From: Amycolatopsis thermalba
GTDB taxonomy: Bacteria > Actinomycetota > Actinomycetes > Mycobacteriales > Pseudonocardiaceae
DNA length: 64,000 nucleotides
Direction of reading: 5' to 3'
Assembly (NCBI RefSeq): GCF_003385215.1
Contig: NZ_PQHW01000015.1
Location: 23,358-87,357, forward strand
Translations under genes and position numbers: made by a program
In this document: in pieces, positions 56,731 through 64,000 of the stretch
Position numbering within the stretch: the stretch's first letter is position 1
How the letters are laid out: the number at the start of each line of letters is the position of its first letter
Notes under the pieces: generated by a model
The model's input: only the letters and a program-made list of their open reading frames with translations
Told to the model about the DNA's origin: nothing
Database searches by the model: none

Positions 56731-58038
56731 ATGCATATTCTAAAATCGAGAGAAACAAACGGTCTTCGCACCCGTGGCGCGATGGTTGGTTTACTCGCCG
56801 GATGCATGCTGATTTCCACCGGATCGACCATGGCGTCGGCGGCAGAAACATCTGGCGACGATTTGCCGAACACCAAGAACGAAGTCCTCGTGCATGAAAT
56901 CAAAGCGGGATGCACAGAGAATCCAGAAAGTATTGTCTGCAAGACGGATGAAAAATATTGGGCCAACGTCGATTCCCGCGCCAAATCCGTTATCGCGAAA
57001 CTGGAAGCGGATAAGGATTTCATGGCGAGTGTCATGCCGAGCAAGCCGGGAATCCCACCGACGAAACCGATTGATCCAAAGCTCACCGCTGGGCTCGTAG
57101 TGGACAAGGCGCTCGCGCATCCCGAGTTCAAGAAGTATGCAAGCCGTTTGAAGCCATCAGCATCGAGCATAGCCGCATGGGCCGCTAGTGTCGCCACCAC
57201 GGGAACGGTCGCAGTACTGACGGGTCAAGCCAGCGGACAGGATGTGGCCGAGACGGCGGTTTCCGGGGTACCCGTTGTCGGGCAGCTCTACGGCTTCTCG
57301 CAAGCCGCGAGCAAGGACGACGCCGAAGGCATGATCACGAACTCGATCGCACTCGCAGGAATTGCCGCGGCAGTTGCCGGCAACCCAGTTACCGGGTCGG
57401 CCGCCTCCGTGGGCCTAGCCGCCTATGAACTCGGCAAACTCTTCAAGGAAAAGCTGATCGACCAACAGAGCGGCAGAGACTGGACTTCCAATCCACCCGA
57501 GGATATCGACGAACTGTACGAGGCCGGCGCGCATATCTCCTGGACCGAGCACGACAACGCAACAGTGGACCTCGGCAGCGGACAGGACTCGCAAACCATA
57601 ATCTTCGACTCTCGGCGGCCGGAAACCCTTGTGACCGACCAACCGCGAGTCAGCTACACGCTCAACGGAAGCGAAAACCCAGGAATCACCGGCGGTCCGA
57701 TCGTCATCAGCGGAAAGATGGGCGGCTCATTCGACGTCAAGGATATTTCTTTTTCCCAGGCCGGAAGGACGGTGCCCGGGAATTGCGAAGACAACATCAT
57801 CACGACCATGGGCACAGTTACCATGGATGAAGATGGAGGATTTTATCGAACTCTATTCTGTGCACCAAAAGAGGATGTGACCGTCACGCAGGACAACCCC
57901 GTTTCCGTGAAAATCACTTATGAAAAATACGGGGAGACTACTGCCGCTCCCGCCGACATGTCCATGTCATTCGAGGTAACCCCGGAAAACGGAGGCCCGG
58001 TCACCGCTGGGGTCCCCAATTTCAGCGTGCAGCTGTAG
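56731..58038 (+). CDS. Diphtheria toxin-like secreted protein with translocation and receptor-binding domains but no catalytic domain
   Basis: 435 residues from ATG 56731, ribosome site AGGAG. Signal peptide to about 37 (MASA|AE); LAGC at 22-25 could instead be a lipobox. By-eye alignment to diphtheria toxin: Cys61/Cys70 match the C-T interdomain disulfide loop; KYWANV matches the W206 region; ALAHPEF matches ALEHPEL (H257); SIAAWAASVA matches YAAWAVNVA (W281); AETAVSGVPVVGQLYG matches TTAALSILPGIGSVMG; ITNSIALAGIAAAVAGNPV and VGLAAYE match the TH8-TH9 hairpin. The end (GAHISW; LFCAPKEDVTVTQDNPVSVK) fits the receptor-binding domain. Nothing precedes the loop except about 24 residues, so the ADP-ribosyltransferase domain is absent. 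Codon use is more AT-rich than its neighbours, suggesting transfer. Confidence 0.8.
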   Translation: MHILKSRETNGLRTRGAMVGLLAGCMLISTGSTMASAAETSGDDLPNTKNEVLVHEIKAGCTENPESIVCKTDEKYWANVDSRAKSVIAKLEADKDFMASVMPSKPGIPPTKPIDPKLTAGLVVDKALAHPEFKKYASRLKPSASSIAAWAASVATTGTVAVLTGQASGQDVAETAVSGVPVVGQLYGFSQAASKDDAEGMITNSIALAGIAAAVAGNPVTGSAASVGLAAYELGKLFKEKLIDQQSGRDWTSNPPEDIDELYEAGAHISWTEHDNATVDLGSGQDSQTIIFDSRRPETLVTDQPRVSYTLNGSENPGITGGPIVISGKMGGSFDVKDISFSQAGRTVPGNCEDNIITTMGTVTMDEDGGFYRTLFCAPKEDVTVTQDNPVSVKITYEKYGETTAAPADMSMSFEVTPENGGPVTAGVPNFSVQL

Positions 58039-58085
58039 TGTGCCGGACGACAGCGTTTGACCCCGTTCGCGCGGGGCGTCGCGCG

Positions 58086-58123
58086 GGAACCGTCACCGGC
58101 CACGAGAGGTCGGTGACGGTTCC
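58086..58123 (+). terminator. Terminator after the toxin-like gene
   Basis: Perfect 13-bp stem (GGAACCGTCACCG / CGGTGACGGTTCC) with a 12-nt loop, 47 bp after the stop. A smaller hairpin (CCCCG...CGGGG) lies between. Confidence 0.75.
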
Positions 58124-58690
58124 ACGGATCAGCCCATTTTCGGATGTCTCGCACGAGGTAGGAGAGGGGCCGCAGCGGATCACCCGCGAGGAGCTGCCAC
58201 ACCCGTCCGGTCGAACCTCGTGATGCCACGGGGCGGTCGGCATCGCCCGCGCCCAGCAACTGGCTGGCCAGGCCACTGACCAGCCGCACCATGAGGAAGC
58301 CGCCGCGGATACCCTGACCGCGAGTCAGGGCGACCCCCGGCCCGACCGGATCTCCGGTCCGGGCCTGTGCCACGGCGTCGCCGGGTACCTGTTCTGCGAC
58401 TCCTGCAGTCGGCGCATGAACGGTAAGACACGTCGCGGGATTCGTCGCTTCGCGGGGGCGGGAAGTCGGGACGGTGACGACCCTGCCGGCCCGCGCCACC
58501 TCGACATCGAAGGCGGTGCTCCGGACCCGGCCGCCCTGGTGTCCCTGGCCACGAAGCGCTCAATGCGGAACGGATGCGGCGGCCACCCCTGCGTCACCGC
58601 ATCCAGCGCGGCCTGGCGCCAGGGCCGGCCCGCAGCGGTGGACACGCCCGCCGTCAGAGGACTGCCGAGATAGGTCACGAGGTCGAGCAC
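58124..58690 (-). pseudogene. Frameshifted gene of unknown function
   Basis: Two overlapping minus-strand frames make one coding-like sequence: VLDLVTYLGSPLTAGVS and FRIERFVARDTRAAGSG in the first, then FDVEVARAGRVVTVPTSR, TRGQGIRGGFLMVRLVSG and LRPLSYLVRDIRKWADP in the second. The change of frame is near 58520. The sequence fades at about 58125, so the C-terminus is probably lost too. The family was not recognised. It faces the toxin-like gene, sharing its downstream hairpin. Confidence 0.5.
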
Positions 58691-58772
58691 GCTGGAGCGC
58701 GACCGGCTGCGCCGTCGAGCGACCTCACGCCGCCTGTCTGCCCTGGCTGATCATGTCTGCGAGTCTTCACCA

Positions 58773-59107
58773 TACGTGTTCCTCGAAACGCCTCAAGGTC
58801 GTTTCATCCTGCACTCCCTCGGCAACCACGACGACCAGACCCCATACGACCTCGCGGCAGTGATTGGTCCTGGTGATGAGCAAATCAGCAGCCAGCTCGT
58901 CTTCGCGGACAATCCGGAAGGCATGACCAGAATCGCCTTCACCAACACGTCGGAAAGGTTCTCGTTCCTCGACGCGGAGGCCGACGAGGAAGCCGCGCTG
59001 AGTCGCCGGCTGGGCCGAGCCCAGGGCGCAGTCCGGAACTCGTGGCAAGCTCGACGTCACCGCGGCTGACCCGGAGCAGATCGTCGGCCCGCTAGACCAG
59101 TTCATCG
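58773..59107 (+). pseudogene. Degenerate small gene of unknown function
   Basis: From about GTG 58776 a frame reads VFLETPQGRFILHSLGNHDD, VIGPGDEQISSQLVF and MTRIAFTNTSERFSFLDAEA, then stops at 59069. The frame next to it continues sensibly (GKLDVTAADPEQIVGPLDQF), so a single-base frameshift near 59040 is likely. In-frame sequence extends some way upstream of 58776 without a clear start. It has the look of a small cytoplasmic acidic protein. It ends against the RHS fragment. Confidence 0.45.
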
Positions 59108-59305
59108 CCCAGCCGGGGTGCCCTTGGCGTCGCGGGCGTAGGTGGTGCGGACGCCGTTGTCGGTGACCTTGGTGATGCCGAGGGCGGACTGCACGAACTG
59201 GTGCGTGTAGGTAGTCGTCCCGGCCTTCTCGACGTCGGTGTTGGGCTGCGTCTGGTCGGTGGTGTCGTAGCCCGCCGAGAAGACCTGCTGCCCGTTGGAG
59301 GTCAC
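59100..59305 (-). pseudogene. RHS-repeat protein fragment
   Basis: 67 codons reading VFSAGYDTTDQTQPNTDVEK, TTTYTHQFVQSALGITKVTD and NGVRTTYARDAKGTP, which matches the stretch before the core of actinobacterial RHS proteins (normally running into RDAKGTL and a YLYDG box). Both ends are cut: no signal, no repeats before it and no toxin tip after it. It shows that a polymorphic-toxin-type gene once stood here. Confidence 0.7.
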
Positions 59306-59437
59306 TGACCTGCCGAGTCACCCTGGCCGGCCCGACGATCGCCGCAGCAAGCCTGGCCGCCCAGGACGCCGCCACGGCACAGCAACGCGGCAACGGCGGA
59401 GCGGACCAGGCGCTGGGACGACCTGGTCCCATGCTTG

Positions 59438-59514
59438 TGGTGCCCCCGGCAGGACTCGAACCTGCGACCTAGAGATTAGAAGGCTCTTGCTCTATCCGGC
59501 TGAGCTACGAGGGC
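59438..59514 (-). tRNA. tRNA-Arg (anticodon TCT)
   Basis: Reading the minus strand gives a full cloverleaf: acceptor GCCCTCG/CGGGGGC (one G-T pair), D-arm GCTC...GAGC, anticodon loop CTTCTAA with TCT, variable AGGTC, T-arm GCAGG-TTCGAAT-CCTGC and encoded CCA. 77 nt with CCA. It bounds the decayed island on the right. A partial copy lies at 60350-60384. Confidence 0.95.
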
Positions 59515-59596
59515 CTGGCGCCGACGACCACAGGCCGTCCTGACCTGCAGTTTAGTCAACGTCACTTCCCCTATCGCCGGACGGCGGGGGAACGTT

Positions 59597-60334
59597 TCAA
59601 CCTCGGCCGATGAACGGCATCTTCGTCGCCGTCACCGTCATGAACTGCACGTTCGCGGTGAGCGGGAGGGCCGCCATGTACCGCACGGCCTCCGCGACGT
59701 GTCTCACATCGAACGTCGGTTCGGGCAGTTCGCGGCCGTCGGCCTGGCGGGCGCCCCGCGCGATGCCCGCGGTCATCTCCGTCGCCGCGTTGCCGATGTC
59801 GATTTGGCCACAGGCGATGTCGTACGCGCGCCCGTCCAGCGACAGCGACTTCGTCAGGCCGGTGATGGCGTGCTTCGTCGCCGTGTAGGCCGCGCTGCCG
59901 GGGCGCGGGGTGTGCGCGGAGATGGAGCCGTTGTTGATGATGCGGCCGCCGCGCGGGTCCTGGTGCTTCATGATCCGGAACGCCTCCCGCGCGCACAGGA
60001 ACGCGCCGGTCAGGTTCACCGCCACGGTCTGCTGCCACGCCTCGACCGGGATCTCGTCCGGGTCGCCAGCCGGGCCGAACGTGCCGGCGTTGTTGAACAG
60101 TACGTCGACCCGGCCCCAGCGGGCCGTCACCGCCTCGAACAGGGCGCTGACCTGCGCGGGGTCGGCGACGTCGGCCGCGTGCACCAGCGCCTCCGGCGCG
60201 CCGGCGGCGGTCTCCGCCAGCGCGTCGGCCCGGCGACCGGCCAGCGCGACGCGGTAGCCGTCCTCCAGCAGCGCCCGCGCCACGTGCCGGCCGATGCCGG
60301 AACCCGCACCCGTCAAGACCGCGACCCCACCCAT
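59597..60334 (-). CDS. Short-chain dehydrogenase/reductase
   Basis: 245 residues from ATG 60334 ([15 protein letters not shown]), chosen for the ribosome site GGGAGG 6 bp upstream; a GTG at 60340 adds two codons. Rossmann [12 protein letters not shown], Ser in [10 protein letters not shown], YxxxK (YTATK) and a C-terminal [15 protein letters not shown] rather than the usual DGG, so substrate unclear. It formerly followed the quinone oxidoreductase directly; a tRNA fragment now separates them. Confidence 0.9.
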   Translation of the reverse strand: MGGVAVLTGAGSGIGRHVARALLEDGYRVALAGRRADALAETAAGAPEALVHAADVADPAQVSALFEAVTARWGRVDVLFNNAGTFGPAGDPDEIPVEAWQQTVAVNLTGAFLCAREAFRIMKHQDPRGGRIINNGSISAHTPRPGSAAYTATKHAITGLTKSLSLDGRAYDIACGQIDIGNAATEMTAGIARGARQADGRELPEPTFDVRHVAEAVRYMAALPLTANVQFMTVTATKMPFIGRG

Positions 60335-60336
60335 GC

Positions 60337-60406
60337 GCACCTCCCGCTCCGAACCTGCGACCCAGAGATTAGAAGGCTCTTGCTGCCCAGCCGGGCACCT
60401 CCCGCT
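60337..60406 (-). repeat. Inserted tRNA-Arg fragment flanked by a 12-bp direct repeat
   Basis: GCACCTCCCGCT occurs at 60337-60348 and 60395-60406. Between the copies are 46 bp, of which 60350-60384 match 34 of 35 bases of the tRNA-Arg (anticodon arm to T-arm; tRNA positions 59457-59491). One repeat copy overlaps the TAG stop of the upstream gene and the other holds the SDR ribosome site. Removing one repeat plus the 46 bp restores TAG-CGGGAGGTGCGC-ATG, a normal coupled junction. Confidence 0.8.
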
Positions 60407-61313
60407 ACACAGTCAACACGACCTTGCCACGTCCGTGCCCGGTCTCGATCTCCCGGTGCGCGTCGGCCGCCTCGTCCAGGGGGTACGTCCGCCGCACCAG
60501 GAAACTCAGCTCGCCCCGGTCGTACATGCCGGCCAGCTCGGCGAGCCGCTCGGCCGACCGCTGCCTGCGCACCAGCTGCACGCCCAGCGACTCCGCCCGG
60601 CCGTGGTCCACCAGGGTGACGACGCGACGTCGCTCCTTCACCAGGGCGAGTGAAAGATCGAGCGCCGGACCACCCGCCCCGTCCAGGACCGCGTGCACCC
60701 CACCGGGTGAAAGCGCTCGCAGCCGGTCCTCCAGGCCATCGCCGTAGACGACCGGCGTCGCCCCGAGCGAGCGCACGTACTCCTGGTTCGCCTCGCTCGC
60801 GGTGCCGATCACGGACGCGCCCCACCGCCGCGCCAGCTGCACCGCCGCCGTGCCGACCGAACCCGCCGCCGCGTGGATCAGCACCGTGTCCCCCTGGCCG
60901 ACGCCGAGCTGCCGCAACGCCAGGTACGCCGTCTGGGTTCCGGCGGTGAACCCACCCGCGACGGTCCACGGCATCCCGGCCGGCTTGGCGGTGATCTGGT
61001 CCTGCCCGACCACCACGTACTCGGCGTAGCAGCCCAGCACGTTGAAGCCGAGCACCTCGTCACCGACCGACCACGCGACCCCGTCCCCGGCCTGGTCGAC
61101 CACGCCGGCGAACTCGTTGCCGGGGATCCGCGGCCAGGTCAGGCCCGTCGCGTACGGCGGCTCCCAGCCGCCCCGGACCGCCGCGTCGAACGGCTGGACC
61201 CCCGCCGCCCGCACGCGGACCCGGACCTGTCCCGGACCCGCCTGGGGGTCCGGGAGGTCCATGGTGCGCAGAACCTCGGGACCACCGGGCTCGGTGAACG
61301 CCGCTGCCTTCAT
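60405..61313 (-). CDS. NADP-dependent quinone oxidoreductase-like dehydrogenase
   Basis: 302 residues from ATG 61313. Medium-chain dehydrogenase without zinc ligands: [45 protein letters not shown], nucleotide site [20 protein letters not shown] and the end [11 protein letters not shown]. Typical length for QOR-type enzymes. Upstream gene of a two-gene unit with the SDR. Physiological substrate unknown. Confidence 0.9.
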   Translation of the reverse strand: MKAAAFTEPGGPEVLRTMDLPDPQAGPGQVRVRVRAAGVQPFDAAVRGGWEPPYATGLTWPRIPGNEFAGVVDQAGDGVAWSVGDEVLGFNVLGCYAEYVVVGQDQITAKPAGMPWTVAGGFTAGTQTAYLALRQLGVGQGDTVLIHAAAGSVGTAAVQLARRWGASVIGTASEANQEYVRSLGATPVVYGDGLEDRLRALSPGGVHAVLDGAGGPALDLSLALVKERRRVVTLVDHGRAESLGVQLVRRQRSAERLAELAGMYDRGELSFLVRRTYPLDEAADAHREIETGHGRGKVVLTV

Positions 61314-61382
61314 GGAGTGCCTCCTCGCTTTCGACCTGCGAGATCAACGGTGGCACCTCCAGTTAACTAGAGGTCAACGACG

Positions 61383-61416
61383 AAAAAAGCTCCCCGCGCC
61401 CGTGGACGCGGGGAGC
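61383..61416 (-). terminator. Intrinsic terminator of lpdA
   Basis: On the minus strand: perfect 10-bp stem (GCTCCCCGCG / CGCGGGGAGC), 8-nt loop, then six T (A tract at 61383-61388 on plus). It lies 12 bp after the lpdA stop. This is the only classic U-tract terminator I see in the window. Confidence 0.92.
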
Positions 61417-61427
61417 CTCGTCGTGAC

Positions 61428-62825
61428 TCAGAAGTTGATCATGTGCCCGGCGAGGCCGTGGATGGCCTCCTTGACCGCCTCGCCGAGGGTCGGGTGCGCG
61501 TGCACGTTCCGGGCCACCTCGTGCACCGTCAGGTCCCACTGCTGCGCCAGCGTCAGCTCCGGCAGCAGCTCGGTCACGTCCGGCCCGATCAGGTGGGCGC
61601 CGAGCAGCTCGCCGTACTTGCCGTCGGACAGGATCTTGACGAAACCACCCGAGTCGGCCAGGCCGTGGGCCTTGCCGTTGGCCGTGAACGGGAACTTGGC
61701 GACCTGCACGTCGTAGCCCTGCTCACGCGCCTGCGCCTCGGTCAGGCCGAAGCTCGCGACCTGCGGCTGGCAGTACGTCGCGCGCGGGATCATCGTGTAG
61801 TCGAGCTCCATGGTCTCCGCGCCGCCGATCGTCTCGGCCGCGACGATGCCCATCGACTCCGCCGCGTGGGCCAGCATCAGCTTCGCGGTGACGTCACCGA
61901 TCGCGAAGATGTGCGGCACGCTCGTGCGGCAGCGCCCGTCGACCGCGATGGCGCGGCGCTCGGTCAGCTCGACGCCGGTGTTCTCCAGCCCGTAGCCCTC
62001 GACCCGCGGCTGGAAGCCGATCGCCTGCAGGACCTTGTCGGCCTCCAGCGTCTGCTGGCTGCCGTTGCTGGACACGGTGACCTTGACCTTGTCGCCGCTG
62101 TCGTCGATGCTCTCGACCTTCGTGCCGGTCAGGACCTTGATGCCGAGCTTCTTGTAGCGCTTGGCCAGCTCCTTGGACACGTCCGCGTCCTCGAGCGGCA
62201 CCATGCGGTCCAGGAACTCGACGATCGTCACGTCCACGCCGTAGTTGTGCATGACGTAGGCGAACTCGACGCCGATCGCGCCGGCGCCGGCGATGATGAT
62301 GCTGCCCGGCAGCTCACGGGAGAGGATCTGCTCCTCATACGTCACCACGCGCTCGGACAGCTGCGTGCCCGGCAGCAGCTTGGTGGTCGCGCCGGCGGCG
62401 ATGATGCAGTGGCCGAAGGTGACGGTCTCGGTGCCGTTCTCACCGGTGACCTCGATGGTGTGCGCGTCGGTGAACTTGCCGCGTCCGGTGAACTCCTGGA
62501 TGTTGTTCTTCTTCATCAGGAAGTGCACGCCCTTGACGCGGCCGTCGGCGACCGAGCGGCTGCGGTCGAACGCGGCGCCGTAGTCGAAGGTGATCGGCCC
62601 GTCCGAGCTGATCCCGAAGGTCTTGGCCTCCTTGGTGACCAGGTGGGCCAGCTCCGCGTTGCGCAGCAGCGCCTTCGACGGGATGCACCCGACGTTCAGG
62701 CACACGCCGCCCCAGTACTTCTCCTCGACGATCGCCGTCTTCAGGCCGAGCTGCGAAGCCCGGATCGCCGCGACATACCCGCCGGGCCCGGCACCCAGCA
62801 CCACAACGTCGAAATGCGCACTCAT
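61428..62825 (-). CDS. lpdA: Dihydrolipoamide dehydrogenase (E3)
   Basis: 465 residues from ATG 62825 (GTG 62834 would add three). FAD site [21 protein letters not shown], redox disulfide [18 protein letters not shown] site [19 protein letters not shown], second FAD motif [20 protein letters not shown] and the C-terminal catalytic His in [15 protein letters not shown]. It reoxidises lipoyl groups of the pyruvate and 2-oxoglutarate dehydrogenase complexes. Single-gene unit with its own terminator. Confidence 0.96.
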   Translation of the reverse strand: MSAHFDVVVLGAGPGGYVAAIRASQLGLKTAIVEEKYWGGVCLNVGCIPSKALLRNAELAHLVTKEAKTFGISSDGPITFDYGAAFDRSRSVADGRVKGVHFLMKKNNIQEFTGRGKFTDAHTIEVTGENGTETVTFGHCIIAAGATTKLLPGTQLSERVVTYEEQILSRELPGSIIIAGAGAIGVEFAYVMHNYGVDVTIVEFLDRMVPLEDADVSKELAKRYKKLGIKVLTGTKVESIDDSGDKVKVTVSSNGSQQTLEADKVLQAIGFQPRVEGYGLENTGVELTERRAIAVDGRCRTSVPHIFAIGDVTAKLMLAHAAESMGIVAAETIGGAETMELDYTMIPRATYCQPQVASFGLTEAQAREQGYDVQVAKFPFTANGKAHGLADSGGFVKILSDGKYGELLGAHLIGPDVTELLPELTLAQQWDLTVHEVARNVHAHPTLGEAVKEAIHGLAGHMINF

Positions 62826-62891
62826 ACCCGCCACCCTATGCCCTCGCGGGCGAGCCGGTCGTGGGTGCTCGGACCCACGACCGGCCCCTGA

Positions 62892-63296
62892 TCAGGCGCG
62901 CTCGAGGATCACGACGGGGATCTTGCGGTCCGTCTTCTTCTGGTACTCGTCGTAGTCCGGCCACACCTTCGCCATCTTCGGCCAGAGCACCTCGCGCTCG
63001 GAGTCGGTGGCGGTGCGGGCCTTCGCGGTGAACTTGTCGGCCTTGACCTGCACCTTGACCTCGGGGTTGGCCTGCAGGTTGAGGTACCAGCCGGGGTGCT
63101 CGGGCGCGCCGCCCTTGGACGCGACGATCACGTAGTCGCCCTCGTGCTCCTGGTAGATCAGGGCGAACTTGCGCTCCTGACCGGTCTTGCGGCCGATGGT
63201 GGTGAGGATCAGGATCGGGGCGCCCTTCTCCCAGTCGTGACCGACTTCACCATCGGTCTCCTCGTAGCGGCGGACGTGTTCGTCACCGAAGAGCAT
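62892..63296 (-). CDS. Deazaflavin (F420)-dependent oxidoreductase, DUF385/Ddn family
   Basis: 134 residues from ATG 63296, ribosome site AAAGGA. Family motifs ILILTTIGRKTGQERKFALI, YVIVASKGGAPEHPGWYLN and LQANPEVKVQV define the split beta-barrel Ddn-like group, which uses F420H2 in mycobacteria and relatives. It implies the host makes F420. Substrate unknown (quinones or nitro compounds are typical). Stands alone, 67 bp from lpdA on the same strand and divergent from the LacI gene. Confidence 0.9.
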   Translation of the reverse strand: MLFGDEHVRRYEETDGEVGHDWEKGAPILILTTIGRKTGQERKFALIYQEHEGDYVIVASKGGAPEHPGWYLNLQANPEVKVQVKADKFTAKARTATDSEREVLWPKMAKVWPDYDEYQKKTDRKIPVVILERA

Positions 63297-63465
63297 GCGG
63301 GGTCCTTTCGTCTCGACAGAGTTCTCCGTGAATGCGCAACGCGGGGCGCGGCGGGGGTATTTCCGGGGTCACTTTCGGTGATCCCCACTCGCTCGGGTGG
63401 TCCTGACCAGGCAAAAGCCGGAAATCGACCTAGAATTCGGCCCAACGCCGACCGCGGGAGGAACG

Positions 63466-64000
63466 ATGAGCGACCGGCAGCACGTGACGCTCGAGGACGT
63501 GGCGAGGACCGCCGAGGTCTCGCTCGCGACGGCGTCGCGTGCGCTCAACGGCACCACCAGAGTGCGCGACGACCTGCGGGAGCGGGTCCTGTCGGCCGCG
63601 GCGGAGCTGGCCTACACGCCCAACGCGCACGCGCAGGCTCTCGCCGGCGGGTCGCGCCGGACGGTGGGCGTGATCTGCCACGACATCAGCGACCCGTACT
63701 TCGCGGCGATCACCCGTGGGGTGATGCGGGTGGCCGACAGCCACGGCCTGCTCGTGATGCTGGCCGGCACGTTCGCCGATCCGGATCGCGAGCTGGCGTG
63801 CGTCTCGACGCTGCGGGCGCAGCGGGCGTCGGCGATCCTGCTGACCGGTTCGGCGTTCGAGGACCGGGCGTGGGAGCGGCGGATGGCGGCCGAGCTGGAG
63901 CCCTACCGGCGCGGGGGCGGGCGGGTGGCCGTCGTGACGCGGCACCGGTCGCTCAAGGCGGACACGATCGCGCCGGACGACCTGGCCGGCGCGTTCGGCC
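63466..64000 (+). CDS. LacI-family transcriptional regulator, N-terminal part (cut by the window end)
   Basis: 178 codons from ATG 63466, ribosome site GGGAGGAACG. LacI headpiece: TLEDVARTAEVSLATASRAL, NGTTRVRDDLRERV and hinge AYTPNAHAQALAGGSRR, then the periplasmic-binding-like core (TVGVICHDISDPYFAAITRG). The gene runs off the right edge, so its target and ligand cannot be read. 63297-63465 is its promoter region, AT-richer, with no gene. Confidence 0.93.
   Translation, partial: MSDRQHVTLEDVARTAEVSLATASRALNGTTRVRDDLRERVLSAAAELAYTPNAHAQALAGGSRRTVGVICHDISDPYFAAITRGVMRVADSHGLLVMLAGTFADPDRELACVSTLRAQRASAILLTGSAFEDRAWERRMAAELEPYRRGGGRVAVVTRHRSLKADTIAPDDLAGAFG

Noticed and set aside
60350..60384. 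Second tRNA-Arg gene
   Set aside because: Only the anticodon to T-arm part is present. Acceptor stem and proper D-arm are missing, so it cannot fold as a tRNA.
59438..60384. attL/attR pair of an integrative element carrying the SDR gene
   Set aside because: The copy lacks the tRNA 3' end expected at an attachment site, the interval is a single metabolic gene, and the fragment has its own 12-bp target duplication, which fits a separate small insertion.
63372..63398. Hairpin GGGGTCAC...GTGATCCCC before the LacI gene
   Set aside because: Imperfect with a bulge, and in a promoter region. Too weak to call an operator or terminator.

Overview
The window looks like chromosome from a high-GC actinomycete of the Pseudonocardiaceae, most likely Amycolatopsis-like. 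This is an inference from very high GC, GTG starts, ATGA/GTGA stop-start overlaps, DUF574-type methyltransferases, a deazaflavin-dependent oxidoreductase and many regulator-plus-catabolic-operon units. Most of it is a chain of catabolic and transport modules, each beside its own regulator.

Layout. 0-9 kb: the end of a GNAT acetyltransferase, a 53-bp tandem repeat, scoAB (ketoacid CoA-transferase) divergent from an IclR regulator, an IspD-family cytidylyltransferase, a CYTH-CHAD protein, and a glycoside module (MFS carrier, GH3 glycosidase, DUF3237). 9-16 kb: a LysR regulator divergent from a six-gene ring-cleavage operon (cyclase-family hydrolase, FAD monooxygenase, extradiol dioxygenase, FAH-family enzyme, SDR, C-C alpha/beta hydrolase). 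16-20 kb: NADAR protein, a thiol-type HxlR regulator divergent from a quinone reductase, an MFS exporter and a small secreted protein. 20-26 kb: two DUF574 methyltransferases, a histidine phosphatase, a PAS protein, an IS982 transposase relic, a TetR regulator and an unknown protein. 26-32 kb: LytS/LytTR two-component system followed by two sodium:solute symporter modules (DUF485/ActP). 32-39 kb: noncoding direct repeats, an ArsR-like regulator, a secreted three-repeat lectin-like protein, and a PaoABC-type molybdenum hydroxylase controlled by a divergent TetR gene.

39-50.5 kb is a probable sialoglycan-use locus: a GntR/FadR regulator (NanR-like), a peptide-type ABC importer with a permease-ATPase fusion, a DapA/NanA-family aldolase, a GH42 beta-galactosidase and a secreted GH33 sialidase with a LamG domain. 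50.7-56.3 kb is an amine/GABA-type locus: glutamate dehydrogenase, an internally deleted gabT relic, a PucR regulator, a nitrilase-superfamily amidase and an APC permease.

56.3-59.5 kb is a lower-GC, partly decayed island ending at a tRNA-Arg gene. Its one intact gene (56731-58038) encodes a secreted protein that aligns by eye with the translocation and receptor-binding domains of diphtheria toxin, but starts at the interdomain disulfide loop and has no ADP-ribosyltransferase domain. Broken genes and an RHS fragment surround it. This is the most unusual item here.

59.5-64 kb: an SDR and a quinone oxidoreductase gene separated by an inserted tRNA-Arg fragment with a 12-bp duplication, then lpdA with a clear terminator, an F420-type oxidoreductase and the start of a LacI regulator.

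All calls come from reading the sequence. No database search was run, and family names rest on recognised motifs.
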